Below, piece by piece: positions 21,363 through 30,451 of a DNA stretch of 60,481 nt (within the stretch, counting starts at the first letter, position 1; every line of letters begins with the position of its first letter). The DNA is from Dehalococcoidia bacterium. Lineage in GTDB: Bacteria > Chloroflexota > Dehalococcoidia > SpSt-223. The translations under genes and the position numbers were made by a program. The stretch lies in NCBI GenBank assembly GCA_025054935.1, contig JANWZD010000017.1:1-60481 (forward strand), in the 5' to 3' direction. The notes beneath the pieces are model-generated. The model saw nothing but the letters and a program-made list of their open reading frames with translations. It was not told the DNA's origin and did no database searches.

Positions 21363-22621
21363 GCTGCCCTCCCGGCTTGGATCTCCGCTGCCAACCGGTC
21401 GTAGAGGGCAGCGAGGGCCGGCAGGATTGCCCGCCAGTCGTAGCGTTCGACGACAAGCGCCCGCGCCCGCGCAACTCGCCTGCGCGTCGCTTGCGGGTCG
21501 CGCAGCGTGCGCCGGATCGCGTCCCGAAACGCAGCAGGGGTATCGGCCATCAGCAGATGCTCGCCGTGACGCGCCGCAACGCCGTCCGCTCCGAAGGTGG
21601 TCGTGACAACCGGCACCCCAGCTGCCATCGCTTGGACGACCTTGAAGCGCATCCCGCCGCCGCTGCGCATCGGCACGACGTAGATACTCGCCGAGCCCAG
21701 AAGCGGCCGCTCATCCTCCACCGGGCCGACAACCTCGACGTGCGGCCCCGCCAGCGCCCGCACCGCCGGCGCGGGGTCGCGGCCAGCGATGACGAAGCGT
21801 GCCTTAGGAAACTCCGGAACGATCAGCGGCAGCACTTCGCGAGCAAACCAGGTCACGGCATCGACGTTCGGGCGAAAGTCGAGGGTGCCGACGAAGAGCA
21901 GGCACGGCGCCTCCGGGTTCAGCGCCGGTCCGCTCGGCGAGGGAGCGTAGCGGTCGGTGTCAACACCGTTCGGGATGACGACCGGCCGGACGCCCGCCAG
22001 TTCCTCTAGACGGGCGGCATCTCCCTCGGAAACTGCGATGACGGTGGCCGCCCGGCAGAGCCCGGCCTCCCAGCGGCGGAGCCGCCGCCACTGGATGAGG
22101 CTGTAGAGCGCGAAGGGCAGGCGACGCGGGTCGCCGATCTCGGTGCGCCAGATGCGCTCTTGGAGGGCGAACTCCGCGTTGTGCGCGTCGTAGATGAGCC
22201 GCGGTCGATAGCCGGCGGCGCGGAACGCCTCCCCCAGCGGGCCAACCGCACCAGCTGCTTCCACCGCCTCGAACTGGACAACATCCGGCCGCCACGCGCG
22301 CAGCAGCGCGACAAAGCGCTCGTGGGCCGCCGGCGTGCGCAAGCGGAGAACGAGGTCGGGCAGCGCACTGCCGACGAGGTCCGCCAGCCGGCGCGCTGCC
22401 GTCCGCCGCGGCGGCGGCACCACCGCTGTCGGGAGGTCGGGGACGGCCTCGGCGCTCGCCAGCCTCGGCGGTCGAGGAGCGAAGGGAGGGGCGCTGTCCC
22501 CTATCGTCAGCAGGTGCACCTCATGGAAGCGGGCAGCTTCGGCAAGGAGCGCGGCATTGCGCAGCGTCGTGCCCTTCTGCGGCGGGAATGGTGGCTGCGG
22601 CGTGACGAAGAGGATCCTCAC
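21359..22621 (-). CDS. Glycosyltransferase family 4
   Basis: 420 residues with a GT-B fold. The N-terminal domain starts ILFVTPQPPFPPQKGTTLRN with the glycine/Lys loop of the family. The C-terminal donor domain has LLFVGTLDFRPNVDAV, then VVGPVEDERPLL, then RSGGGMRFKVVQAMAAGVPVV. The last block is the GT4 nucleotide-sugar motif. Its first Glu position is occupied by a Gly-rich variant (RSGGG) common in a GT4 subset. The GTG start at 22621 overlaps the upstream stop. Confidence 0.88.
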   Translation of the reverse strand: MRILFVTPQPPFPPQKGTTLRNAALLAEAARFHEVHLLTIGDSAPPFAPRPPRLASAEAVPDLPTAVVPPPRRTAARRLADLVGSALPDLVLRLRTPAAHERFVALLRAWRPDVVQFEAVEAAGAVGPLGEAFRAAGYRPRLIYDAHNAEFALQERIWRTEIGDPRRLPFALYSLIQWRRLRRWEAGLCRAATVIAVSEGDAARLEELAGVRPVVIPNGVDTDRYAPSPSGPALNPEAPCLLFVGTLDFRPNVDAVTWFAREVLPLIVPEFPKARFVIAGRDPAPAVRALAGPHVEVVGPVEDERPLLGSASIYVVPMRSGGGMRFKVVQAMAAGVPVVTTTFGADGVAARHGEHLLMADTPAAFRDAIRRTLRDPQATRRRVARARALVVERYDWRAILPALAALYDRLAAEIQAGRAA

Positions 22622-23700
22622 CCCAGCACCCGACGATAGACGGCGAGGGTCTCCTCGGCGCAGCGGTCCCACGAGAAACGGGCGACATGCGCGAACCCGC
22701 GTTGGCGCAGCTCGTTGGCGAGGGCAGAGCTGCCGAGTACAGCGTCGATGGCGCCGGCGAGCGCCTCCTCATCGCGGGGGTCAACTTGGAGGCCGCCCTC
22801 GCCGGTCACTTCGGCGAGCGCCCCGGCGTTGGAGGAGACGACTGGCGTGCCGCACGCCATCGCCTCGAGGACAGGAAAGCCGAAGCCCTCGTAGAACGAG
22901 GGGAAGACGAAGAGGGACGCGCCGTTGTAGAGGTGGACGAGGTCATCCTGGCTCGGCCCCCAGCAAAAGACGACCCGCCCTTCAAGACCGAGCGAGGAGA
23001 TGAGGCGCTCGACCTCGTTCTCCAGCCAGCCAGGCCGGCCGGCGAGCAGGAGCGGAGGAGCGTCGCGCAGCCGGGCATAGGCGCGCAGCAGGCCGGGCAC
23101 GTTCTTGCGTCCTTCGAACGTGCCGACCCAGAAGATCGCGCCCAGAGGCAGCCCGCGTGCCGCGAAGAACGCCTCCACCTGCTCGCGCGGCAGCGGCCGG
23201 AACGCCTCGTCGGGCGCAAGATAGATCACGTCAACGCGCTCGGGCGGCACGCCAAGCTCGCGCTCAAGGTCACGGCGGACCGCTTCGGCGTCAACGATCA
23301 CTGCGTCGGCGCTCGCGATCGCGCGGCGGATCTGGCCGTAGTAGCGGCGGCTTTCGGCAGTGATGAACTCCGGAAAAAAATGGAACGCGAGATCGTGCAC
23401 AGAGATGACCGAGCGAAACGAGCGATAGAACGGCGGAATGAAATCCGGCGAATGGAGGAGATCGATGGGAGCGCGAAAGAGTTCGACGGCGAGCGCTGCC
23501 TGCTCAAACCGATGATGGCAGGGGGTATACAGGATGCGCGTTTCCGCCTTCACCAGCGGCTGGCGCGTCTTGCGGCTCTGGTAGACCACCAGCTCGACCT
23601 CATCCGGGCGCCGGGCAAGCGCGCGGGCGAGATTGAGGGCGTAGGTGGCGATCCCGGCAGGACGGTAGCTATAGAGGCGAAGATCGATCCCGACACGCAC
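22618..23700 (-). CDS. Glycosyltransferase family 4 (mannosyltransferase-like)
   Basis: 360 residues. It begins [19 protein letters not shown], a GT4 acceptor-domain start. The donor domain has [17 protein letters not shown] and the E-x7-E signature [19 protein letters not shown]. The family builds mannose-containing and other surface polysaccharides from nucleotide sugars on the cytoplasmic side. The start is GTG at 23700. It is the first gene of the six-gene operon ending at 14355; its promoter must lie in the 60 bp before msrA's end or within msrA. Confidence 0.9.
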   Translation of the reverse strand: MRVGIDLRLYSYRPAGIATYALNLARALARRPDEVELVVYQSRKTRQPLVKAETRILYTPCHHRFEQAALAVELFRAPIDLLHSPDFIPPFYRSFRSVISVHDLAFHFFPEFITAESRRYYGQIRRAIASADAVIVDAEAVRRDLERELGVPPERVDVIYLAPDEAFRPLPREQVEAFFAARGLPLGAIFWVGTFEGRKNVPGLLRAYARLRDAPPLLLAGRPGWLENEVERLISSLGLEGRVVFCWGPSQDDLVHLYNGASLFVFPSFYEGFGFPVLEAMACGTPVVSSNAGALAEVTGEGGLQVDPRDEEALAGAIDAVLGSSALANELRQRGFAHVARFSWDRCAEETLAVYRRVLG

Positions 23701-23761
23701 CGAGCACTCCGGCGAGCGGCGCTCATCGGGGGAGTGTAGCCGATGCTGGGACGCCGCCGAG

Positions 23762-24292
23762 CTACCTCTTCAGGCGATCGGCAAATGCCTTGCGCGCTTT
23801 GGCAACTTTGGGCGCGACGACGAACTGACAGTACGGCTGGAGAGGGTTGTTCTCGAAGTAGCGCTGGTGATAGGCCTCGGCTGGATAGAAGGCCTCAAGC
23901 GGCACGACTTCCGTCACGATCGGGTTCGGCCACCGCTTTTCGGCCTCCAGCTGCCGGATCGTCTCTTCCGCGATCCGCTTCTGTTCCTCAGTGTGATAGA
24001 GGATGATCGAGCGGTATTGCGGGCCGACATCGTTGCCTTGGCGATTGGGCGTTGTGGGGTCGTGGATCGCGAAGAAGACCTCAAGAAGATCGCGGAAGGA
24101 GATGACCGCCGGGTCATACGTGATCTGCGTCACCTCGGCGTGACCCGTGCGGCCGGTGCAGACTTGCTCATACGTGGGGTTCGGCACCGTCCCGCCGGCA
24201 TAGCCGGAGACGACCTTTTCCACTCCCCGCAACTGGTCGAAGACCGCCTCCAAACACCAAAAACAGCCCCCGCCCAGCGTCGCCTGCTCCAT
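23762..24292 (-). CDS. msrA: Peptide-methionine (S)-S-oxide reductase MsrA
   Basis: 176 residues. The catalytic Cys lies in the invariant GGCFWCLEA block; [16 protein letters not shown] and PQYRSIIL follow as in all MsrA. It repairs oxidised methionine (S-sulfoxide) in the cytoplasm using thioredoxin. AGGAG 4 nt before the ATG at 24292 decides the start; the in-frame ATG 12 bp upstream lies before that ribosome binding site. Confidence 0.97.
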   Translation of the reverse strand: MEQATLGGGCFWCLEAVFDQLRGVEKVVSGYAGGTVPNPTYEQVCTGRTGHAEVTQITYDPAVISFRDLLEVFFAIHDPTTPNRQGNDVGPQYRSIILYHTEEQKRIAEETIRQLEAEKRWPNPIVTEVVPLEAFYPAEAYHQRYFENNPLQPYCQFVVAPKVAKARKAFADRLKR

Positions 24293-24327
24293 CTCGCTCC
24301 TCATTCAGGATGTGACCTGTCTTCAGG

Positions 24328-24333
24328 AGTATA
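24328..24333 (-). promoter_or_regulatory. Probable -10 element for msrA
   Basis: TATACT on the minus strand, about 35 bp before the msrA start. No strong -35 hexamer was recognised upstream. Confidence 0.4.
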
Positions 24334-24412
24334 CCGAGCGCAACAAAATCCTAACCTCCTGTTTACCTCCCGAACATCTTCAGAAGGGGGGTCCGTTGCT
24401 ACGATTCGTTCC

Positions 24413-25084
24413 ATGGAGATCACCCAGTCGTCTCGATCAGCGGAAGCGCGCTCGGCCATCGGCCCTGCGCCGCGCATCCATCCCACCGCCGTCATCCGCG
24501 ACAGTGTCCTCGGCGAGTGGACCTCTGTCGGCGCAGAAACATCGATCGTCGAATCGACGATCGGCGACTATACCTACCTCGTCGATCACTGTCAGGTGAT
24601 CTATGCCGAGATCGGCCGGTTCTGCTCGATTGCGTCCCACGTCCGCATTAACCCCGGCAATCATCCGCTCTGGCGCGTGACCAGCCATCACATGACCTAC
24701 CGGCGCGCCGCCTACGGGTTTGGCGAGGATGATGCAGCGTTCTTTGCTTGGCGGCGCGCGCATCCGGTGCGCATCGGCCACGATGTCTGGATCGGGCACG
24801 GCGCGATCATTCTGCCGGGAGTAACGATCGGCAACGGCGCCGCGATCGGCGCGGGAGCGGTGGTGACGAAGGATGTTCCCCCCTATATGGTCGTCGCGGG
24901 GGTGCCGGCGCGCCCGATCCGAGAGCGGTTTCCCCCCGCCATCGCCGAGCAGATCGAGCGATCGGCGTGGTGGAACTGGAGCCGCGAGGAGTTAGAAGAG
25001 CGCATCGACGACCTGTGCGACCTCGAGCGGTTCCTGCGCCGTTTCGGCGGCTCCCGCGAGGAGCGGGACGTCAGCTCGGCCTGA
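24413..25084 (+). CDS. Hexapeptide-repeat acyltransferase, phosphonate-locus type
   Basis: 223 residues. The left-handed beta-helix is evident from hexapeptide repeats ([24 protein letters not shown], then [33 protein letters not shown] shown here only in part). The blocks [16 protein letters not shown] and FFAWRR match the transferase family recurrently found with C-P lyase genes. Acyl donor and acceptor are unknown; N-acetylation of aminoalkylphosphonates is one possibility by analogy with PhnO, which is absent here. A TACGAT -10-like element lies 7 nt before the ATG with no ribosome binding site, so the message may be leaderless. Its end overlaps the phnP end by 14 bp, tail to tail. Confidence 0.82.
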   Translation: MEITQSSRSAEARSAIGPAPRIHPTAVIRDSVLGEWTSVGAETSIVESTIGDYTYLVDHCQVIYAEIGRFCSIASHVRINPGNHPLWRVTSHHMTYRRAAYGFGEDDAAFFAWRRAHPVRIGHDVWIGHGAIILPGVTIGNGAAIGAGAVVTKDVPPYMVVAGVPARPIRERFPPAIAEQIERSAWWNWSREELEERIDDLCDLERFLRRFGGSREERDVSSA

Positions 25085-25829
25085 CGGAAAAGCGCCGGCC
25101 CGGCGCTGCGAGCTCGGGGACTGCTCCGAAAGTTTCGGCGGCTTCTCGCGCGAAGAGGGTCCGGTCGAAGCCCGGCCAGAAATGGGTCAGCACGAGGCGG
25201 TCCGCGCCCGCGGCACGGCCGAGTGTCCCCGCTTCTGCCGCGAGAAGATGGTTTCCTTTCTGCACTGGGCCGTGCTCCGCCGGCAGCGTGGCTTCGCAGA
25301 GAAAAAGGTCCGCTCCGGCCGCAAAGTCGCCGAGGGCGGGGTCGAAGGCCGTATCGGCGGAGTAGACAACGACTGCGCTCCCTTCGATGCGCATCGCGTA
25401 GGTCGGCACGTCGTGCCGGGTGCGGAAGAAGCGCACGCTCAGCGGCCCGAGCGTGAGTGCGGCCGCGGGGTCATACTCGGCGAGGTCGAAGACGGCGGCA
25501 AAGAAGTCCGGCGCGCCCCGGAGCGCAACCCCGAGCGAGGCGAGAAAGTCGCGTCCGCCTGGCGGCAGATAGAGGCGCGGACGCGCCCCGCTCCCGCCAT
25601 AGCGGAGCGCATACCGAAGCGGGACGAGGTCCAAGTAATGGTCGGGGTGGAAATGGGAGATGAGAATGGCGGCGATCTCGCCGAGGGTGACTTCGGCGAG
25701 AAGATGGCTGAGCGCTCCCGGTCCACAGTCGATCACGATGGTGAGGCCGGGAAGGCGCAGGAGATAGGCCGCGCAGGCATCCCCCGGCGCCGGGACGGCA
25801 GCGCTCGAGCCGGCGACGATCAGCTCCAC
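25071..25829 (-). CDS. phnP: PhnP-like metallo-beta-lactamase-fold phosphodiesterase
   Basis: 252 residues of the RNase Z/PhnP-like MBL fold. The metal motif [10 protein letters not shown] gives His59, His61, Asp63 and His64, with further ligands in [14 protein letters not shown] and VLTHFWPGF. In C-P lyase pathways PhnP opens 5-phosphoribosyl 1,2-cyclic phosphate to ribose 1,5-bisphosphate. The Cys-rich structural zinc site of E. coli PhnP is not seen, so the assignment rests on fold plus position at the end of the phn operon. The GTG start overlaps the phnL end by 10 bp. Confidence 0.75.
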   Translation of the reverse strand: MELIVAGSSAAVPAPGDACAAYLLRLPGLTIVIDCGPGALSHLLAEVTLGEIAAILISHFHPDHYLDLVPLRYALRYGGSGARPRLYLPPGGRDFLASLGVALRGAPDFFAAVFDLAEYDPAAALTLGPLSVRFFRTRHDVPTYAMRIEGSAVVVYSADTAFDPALGDFAAGADLFLCEATLPAEHGPVQKGNHLLAAEAGTLGRAAGADRLVLTHFWPGFDRTLFAREAAETFGAVPELAAPGRRFSVRPS

Positions 25830-26551
25830 CGGGCACCCGCTGCGCGCGGTTGCGCCAGTCGGCCGCGGTCGAGGCGGATCACCTCGTCGGCAAGCCGCCG
25901 GAGCAGCGCTTCATCATGCATCACGCCGATCATCGTCACGCCGCGGCTCCGCTCTTCGGCAAGCAAGTCAACCACCGTCTGCTGGAGCGAGGGGTCGAGG
26001 GCTGAGGTCGGCTCATCAAGCAGCAGCAAGCGCGGACGCAGGGCGAGCGCGCGCGCAAGATTGACACGCTGCTGCTCGCCGCCAGAGAAGAGGGCAGGGT
26101 AGCTTTCCCAGAGCTCGCGCGGCAGCCGCAGCCGATCAAAAAGGGCGGCGACCCGCTCGCGCGCTTCGGCATCTTCCACCCCTTTGGCAATGAGCGGACG
26201 AGCCGCAAGGTCGATCGCCTTCACCCGCGGCGCGGGGCGCAAGAATTGGGAGACAAAAGCGAGTTCCTGCTGACGGAGATCGAGTTTGGTCTCTTCGTCG
26301 GCAGTCGCGAGATCGACAATCACCCCATCGCTCCGGCGATAGAGCATAGCCCCTGACTGCACGAGGTAGGTGCCGTAAATCGCCTTCAAAAGCGATGACT
26401 TGCCGCTGCCGCTCGGACCGGCTAGTCCTAGAAACTGCCCCTCAGCGACATCGAACGAGATCCCTTCAAAGCCGACGACCGTTTTCCCGCCAAGCAGGTG
26501 CAGCACAAACCGTTTTGTGAGATCGCGGATGGAGAGATGGACGACGGTCAT
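25820..26551 (-). CDS. phnL: PhnL, C-P lyase complex ABC-type subunit
   Basis: 243 residues. It begins LSIRDLTKRFVLHLLGGK, typical of PhnL. Walker A is GPSGSGKSS (45-52), the signature is LFSGGEQQRVNLARAL, and Walker B is LLLLDEPTSALD. In E. coli PhnL works with PhnGHI in attaching the phosphonate to ribose of ATP rather than in transport. AAGGGAG 4 nt before the ATG is its ribosome binding site, 9 bp after the phnK stop. Confidence 0.93.
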   Translation of the reverse strand: MTVVHLSIRDLTKRFVLHLLGGKTVVGFEGISFDVAEGQFLGLAGPSGSGKSSLLKAIYGTYLVQSGAMLYRRSDGVIVDLATADEETKLDLRQQELAFVSQFLRPAPRVKAIDLAARPLIAKGVEDAEARERVAALFDRLRLPRELWESYPALFSGGEQQRVNLARALALRPRLLLLDEPTSALDPSLQQTVVDLLAEERSRGVTMIGVMHDEALLRRLADEVIRLDRGRLAQPRAAGARWS

Positions 26552-26560
26552 CGCGCTCCC

Positions 26561-27415
26561 TTAGGTGTTGATCGAGCTGACAAGCAGCTGGGTATAGGGA
26601 TGCTGAGGATCTTCGAGAATTTGGTCGGTCAGCCCGGCTTCGACGATGCGGCCGTTCTTCATGACGATCGTGCGCTCGCAGAGCAGGCGAACGACGCCGA
26701 GGTCATGCGAGACCACCACCATCGCCATCCGTTCGGTGCGCTGAATCTCTTGGATAAGGTCGAGGACACCAGCCTGAACGGAGACATCGAGCCCCGACGT
26801 CATCTCGTCGAGCAGAACGACTGACGGCCCGTTCGCGATCGCCTTGGCGATCTGGACGCGCTGCTGCATCCCGCCGCTGAAAGTCGACGGCGGATGGTCC
26901 ATCCGCGAGCGCGGCACCTCCATCCGCTCGAGGAGGGTCATCGCTCGCCGCCGGATCGCCGCCACCTCGCGCCATTCAGCAGCGAGCAGCCGCTCAGCGA
27001 TGTTGCCGCCGGCGCTGATCCGCAGGTTGAGGCCCTCGCGGGCCGACTGGTAGACCATGCCGAGGTGGAAGTTGCGGATCTGGCGCCGTTCCTGCGCGCT
27101 GACAGAGAAGATGTCGCGTTCCCCGCCGCCAACTGAGCCGAGCAGCGCGATCCCTTCTGTTGGGGTGAGATCGCCATTGAGGCAGCGCAGAACGGTGGTC
27201 TTGCCGCTCCCGCTTTCGCCGACAATCCCAAGCGTGCGGCCCGGCCGCAGGTCGAACGAAACGCCGGCGCAGGCGACGACGGTGCCGCAGCGGGGGCAGG
27301 TCGAGCGGCCGACCTCCGGCCCGGTTTCGGCCAGACAGAACTCACAGCCCGGGCCAAACCGCTTGCCCAGCCCAATCACCCGGAGCGCCCAAGGGCCTGC
27401 CGATGTCGCAGTCAT
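26561..27415 (-). CDS. phnK: PhnK, C-P lyase complex ABC-type subunit with Cys4 insertion
   Basis: 284 residues, about 30 longer than E. coli PhnK. Walker A VGESGSGKTT (66-73), TFSGGMQQRVQIAKA and LLDEMTSGLDVSVQ are typical, as is the end DPQHPYTQLLVSSI. The extra length is an insertion just before the first nucleotide-binding strand with Cys24, Cys27, Cys40 and Cys43 (GCEFC and CPRC), a probable zinc knuckle. PhnK docks on PhnJ in the E. coli complex. The ATG overlaps the phnJ stop (ATGA). Confidence 0.93.
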   Translation of the reverse strand: MTATSAGPWALRVIGLGKRFGPGCEFCLAETGPEVGRSTCPRCGTVVACAGVSFDLRPGRTLGIVGESGSGKTTVLRCLNGDLTPTEGIALLGSVGGGERDIFSVSAQERRQIRNFHLGMVYQSAREGLNLRISAGGNIAERLLAAEWREVAAIRRRAMTLLERMEVPRSRMDHPPSTFSGGMQQRVQIAKAIANGPSVVLLDEMTSGLDVSVQAGVLDLIQEIQRTERMAMVVVSHDLGVVRLLCERTIVMKNGRIVEAGLTDQILEDPQHPYTQLLVSSINT

Positions 27416-28284
27416 CGCGCCGCCTCCTGCAGCGCGAGCTGCTCGTCGCAGTACTCCGTGTCGGAGCAGACGTACCGCGCATTCCGCTCATCCGGGATTA
27501 AGGTTAGGAACGACGTGCGTGAGCCGCAGCGGGCGCAGGGGACATCGAACCGCTCCACCGTGAAAGGATGGTCGGCGAAGGCGAGAGGCTCGACATCGGT
27601 CCATGGGGGCACGGCGTAGACCCGCTTCTCTCGCCCTGCGCCGAACAGCGAGAGGAACTCGGCCTGATGCAAGCGAGGGACATCCCAGCGCGGAATGGGG
27701 CTTGGCGACATGATGTGGCGTCCATTGACTAAGACGGGGTAGCCGGCGGCCCGCGTGATGCGGCCGTGGCGAACGATATCTTCGTAAAGCGCCACCCAGA
27801 TGCGGCTGTAGTCTGCTTCGGCATGCATGCGCCGCGTCTCCTCCTCGCGCGGCTCGACAACGCGCAGCGGCTCGGGCAGCGGCACTTGGAAGACGAGGAT
27901 CTGATGCGCCCGCAGCGGCGTCTCGGGAATGCGGTGGCGCGTCTGAATGATTGTCGCCTCGGTGGTAGCGGTCGTCAGCTTGACTCCGGGGGAGGTGCGC
28001 TCGATCAAACGACGCAGATTGACGGCATTGACGCTCTCATCGGCGCCTTGATCGATGACCTTCACGACGTCGCCGTGCCCGATCAGCGAGAGGGTGATCT
28101 GCAGACCGCCGGTGCCCCAGCCGCGAGCGATGGGCAGTTCGCGCGAGCCGAAGGGCACTTGGTAGCCGGGGATAGCAACGGCCTTGAGCAAGGCGCGCCG
28201 AATTGCTTTCTTGCTCAGTTCATCGAGAAAGCCAAAGTTATAGCCGGTTTCCGGGCTGCGAGCGGTTAGCGTCTGCAGCTCCAT
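27412..28284 (-). CDS. phnJ: PhnJ, carbon-phosphorus lyase radical-SAM subunit
   Basis: 290 residues and strongly conserved. It catalyses C-P bond cleavage of alpha-D-ribose 1-phosphonate 5-phosphate by radical SAM chemistry, giving the hydrocarbon (methane from methylphosphonate) and cyclic ribose phosphate. Gly40 in VAIPGYQVPFG corresponds to the E. coli glycyl-radical Gly32. The cluster and catalytic cysteines are Cys250, Cys253, Cys273 and Cys279 (PCARCGS, VCSDTEYC), with the same spacing type as E. coli Cys241/244/266/272. All expected residues are present. A GGAGGAG ribosome binding site precedes the ATG, 2 bp after the phnI stop. Confidence 0.97.
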   Translation of the reverse strand: MELQTLTARSPETGYNFGFLDELSKKAIRRALLKAVAIPGYQVPFGSRELPIARGWGTGGLQITLSLIGHGDVVKVIDQGADESVNAVNLRRLIERTSPGVKLTTATTEATIIQTRHRIPETPLRAHQILVFQVPLPEPLRVVEPREEETRRMHAEADYSRIWVALYEDIVRHGRITRAAGYPVLVNGRHIMSPSPIPRWDVPRLHQAEFLSLFGAGREKRVYAVPPWTDVEPLAFADHPFTVERFDVPCARCGSRTSFLTLIPDERNARYVCSDTEYCDEQLALQEAAR

Positions 28285-28286
28285 GA

Positions 28287-29399
28287 TCAGCTCCTCCCCC
28301 CGGCGAGCGTCGGGTCCGCCTCCTTGCGCTCGAGCGCCAGCTGGAGCCCGCTCCCAAACGTGACAAAGTGCGGCAGCTTGAGATGCTCGACGAAGCCAGT
28401 GCTTTCGATGCCGTCGATGTGATACAGCACCATCTCCGGGTCTGCCGCGGGACCGCCGCCGGTGCCGGATTGCAGGCTCGAATCGAGCATGGCCATCGCG
28501 ATCGCCTTCCGTTCGTGCTGGCCGAAAACAAGCCCGTAGCTCATGCCGTACTGCGCCGGCGACGAGGCGGCAGCCCCGCGTTCTCCCGAGGCCCGCGCGC
28601 TTGCTCGGCCGAACATTTCGACCTCTGTCGCTCGAAACCAGCCCACTGTGACTGGTTCGCCAAGAAGCGGGTGGACGACGCGCAGCGGCAAGTCTCCCAC
28701 GCGCAGTTCACCGATGGTGCCGTGATCGCCGCCGCCGCCGAAGCCGCGCTGGGCGCTATAGGCAAGGCACACCATCGCCCCGCTCTCGCCGCGCGCGAGC
28801 GCTTGAAGCCACGCCGACCGCGGCACCGGAAAGCGCAGCGGCTCGCGCGTGAGATCAAACGGCTCCTCGGCCCGGGGCGTGAGCGGCGCCATCCAGCCGA
28901 GGGCGCGCATTGTCGCTGACACCTTCGGCAGCCGCTGACCGATTGGGCCGGGCGGGACCGCATCAGCGGCTCGGCGCGCAAGCCGCGGGTCGTCGCGCAG
29001 CAAGCGGAAGTCGAGCAGGCGTTGGGTGTAGTCGCGGGTTCGGCCGAGGAGCTGGCCCCCGGGGATATCCTTAAAGGCGGAGGAAATCCGCCGCACGACC
29101 AGCATCTCCTCGCCAGAGACGGGCTGCGCATTGGCAAGACGCGGCAAGGTGCTGCGGTAGGCGCGCAACAGAAATGCTGCTTCGATGACATCGCCTTCGG
29201 TCTGCTTCAGCGCGAGAGCGGCAAGGATCGGCGCGTACAGCCCGCCCTCACCGATCACGCGGTCGACCGCGGCGCCGAACTGGGAGAGCACCTGCCGAAC
29301 TTCGATCGCCGCTTCGTCCGGAGCGACGTCGAGTCGCTCGATCAGGCGCTCGGCGGCGAGGATAGCGTCTTGTCCCCCCTTGACGGCGGTGTAGCCCAT
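28287..29399 (-). CDS. phnI: PhnI, ribose-phosphonate triphosphate synthase core subunit
   Basis: 370 residues, the usual length. It begins MGYTAVKGGQDAI and contains GEEMLVVRRIS, QYGMSYGLVFGQHERKAIAMAML and SLQSG blocks diagnostic of PhnI. With PhnG, PhnH and PhnL it displaces adenine from ATP by the phosphonate. The ATG at 29399 overlaps the phnH stop by one base (TGATG); the longer open frame upstream is translated from phnH in another register and is not real. Confidence 0.96.
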   Translation of the reverse strand: MGYTAVKGGQDAILAAERLIERLDVAPDEAAIEVRQVLSQFGAAVDRVIGEGGLYAPILAALALKQTEGDVIEAAFLLRAYRSTLPRLANAQPVSGEEMLVVRRISSAFKDIPGGQLLGRTRDYTQRLLDFRLLRDDPRLARRAADAVPPGPIGQRLPKVSATMRALGWMAPLTPRAEEPFDLTREPLRFPVPRSAWLQALARGESGAMVCLAYSAQRGFGGGGDHGTIGELRVGDLPLRVVHPLLGEPVTVGWFRATEVEMFGRASARASGERGAAASSPAQYGMSYGLVFGQHERKAIAMAMLDSSLQSGTGGGPAADPEMVLYHIDGIESTGFVEHLKLPHFVTFGSGLQLALERKEADPTLAGGRS

Positions 29400-30016
29400 C
29401 AGTGCGCTCCTTCCAGCACGCGTTCGACGAAGGTCGAGCGCGGGATTGCCGCGAGCTGGCCAGCAGCATCGACGACCAGCAGGTCGATCCCGCACGGGTA
29501 TGACGCGACGGCGGCCGCCCGCGCAGCGAGGAGGGCCCACGGCAGCCCCTGCACTCTGAGCGTGGCGCCGGGACAGCAGCCCGGGCCTCGGAGCGACAAG
29601 TGGAGCGGGCCGAGCCCAAGCGCATCGACGAGGAGAATGGCCGTCGCTCCCCGGTCCGGATAGGCCAAGGAGCCGCGGGGAAGCCGAGTGATCCACTCCG
29701 GAGCGCAGCTGCTGGCAGCGCTGAGGAAAAACTCCGCTTGGTCCACCGGCACGCGCACCACACCAACCCGCTGTTGGAGGTGACGGAGCAGTTCAGCGCT
29801 GCCCGCCTCCAGCTCAACCGCAACCCGCGTTTCGTGGTCGCAGAGGGTGCGAAGGATGGCCGTTGCCCAGCCTTCGATCGGCGCCTCCTCGTCGCGGACG
29901 GGCAGCGGCACGATCGTCCCTGGAGACGCAAGCGCGCCAAGCACCGCTCGGAAGGTCCGTTGGCTATCGTGGACCGGGTCGAATCGGGGTCTCGAGCCCG
30001 GGGTGACAAGCAACAT
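29399..30016 (-). CDS. phnH: PhnH, C-P lyase core complex subunit
   Basis: 205 residues. The N-terminal FDPVHDSQRTFRAVLGALASPG block is characteristic (shown in short: HDSQRTFR, LASPGTI). Later come LCDHETRV, RLPRGSLAYPDRGAT and a Gly/Pro-rich LRGPG segment. PhnH dimerises in the PhnGHIJ core. GGGAG 7 nt before the ATG is the ribosome binding site, 15 bp after phnG. Confidence 0.93.
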   Translation of the reverse strand: MLLVTPGSRPRFDPVHDSQRTFRAVLGALASPGTIVPLPVRDEEAPIEGWATAILRTLCDHETRVAVELEAGSAELLRHLQQRVGVVRVPVDQAEFFLSAASSCAPEWITRLPRGSLAYPDRGATAILLVDALGLGPLHLSLRGPGCCPGATLRVQGLPWALLAARAAAVASYPCGIDLLVVDAAGQLAAIPRSTFVERVLEGAH

Positions 30017-30031
30017 CCGTTTACTCCCGCA

Positions 30032-30451
30032 TCAGAAGTTCTCAAAGGCGACCCGGGTGGCTTGGAGCTCCTCCCAGGCGGGATGCACAGGCGGGCGGCT
30101 CTCGATGATCTCGCGGAGCCGGCGCTCGACGACGGCGGCAAGCGGCCCGCCGCGCGCGATCGCAGCATCAATCAGCGCGATCGCCACAGCATGGTCGGGC
30201 GCACTCCCGATAACCATGCCCCATCCTTCCGCCTCGCTCAGCGCGACCCGCGCCTCCGTGACCAGCACTTCCCCAAGGTTGAAAGTCTCCCCGAGGGCGC
30301 CATCGATTGCGCGCGCCATCACCATCCCCACCGTTGGCGGCATGACAAGGGAGACTGGCTCGGCGCAGTGCTCGAGCACAAGCCGACCAAGCGCAAGCGC
30401 CTCTGCTTCGCTGAGCGAGGCCGCCCATTCATAGCAGGTCTTACGATCCAC
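30032..30451 (-). CDS. phnG: PhnG, C-P lyase core complex subunit
   Basis: 139 residues with the PhnG blocks TVGMVMARA, FNLGEVLVTEARVAL and GWGMVIGSAPDHAVAIALIDAA. It is part of the ribose-transfer core with PhnH, PhnI and PhnJ. The GTG start lies inside the end of phnM (11-bp overlap), and an AGGAGG 6 nt upstream, within phnM, supports it. Confidence 0.94.
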   Translation of the reverse strand: MDRKTCYEWAASLSEAEALALGRLVLEHCAEPVSLVMPPTVGMVMARAIDGALGETFNLGEVLVTEARVALSEAEGWGMVIGSAPDHAVAIALIDAAIARGGPLAAVVERRLREIIESRPPVHPAWEELQATRVAFENF

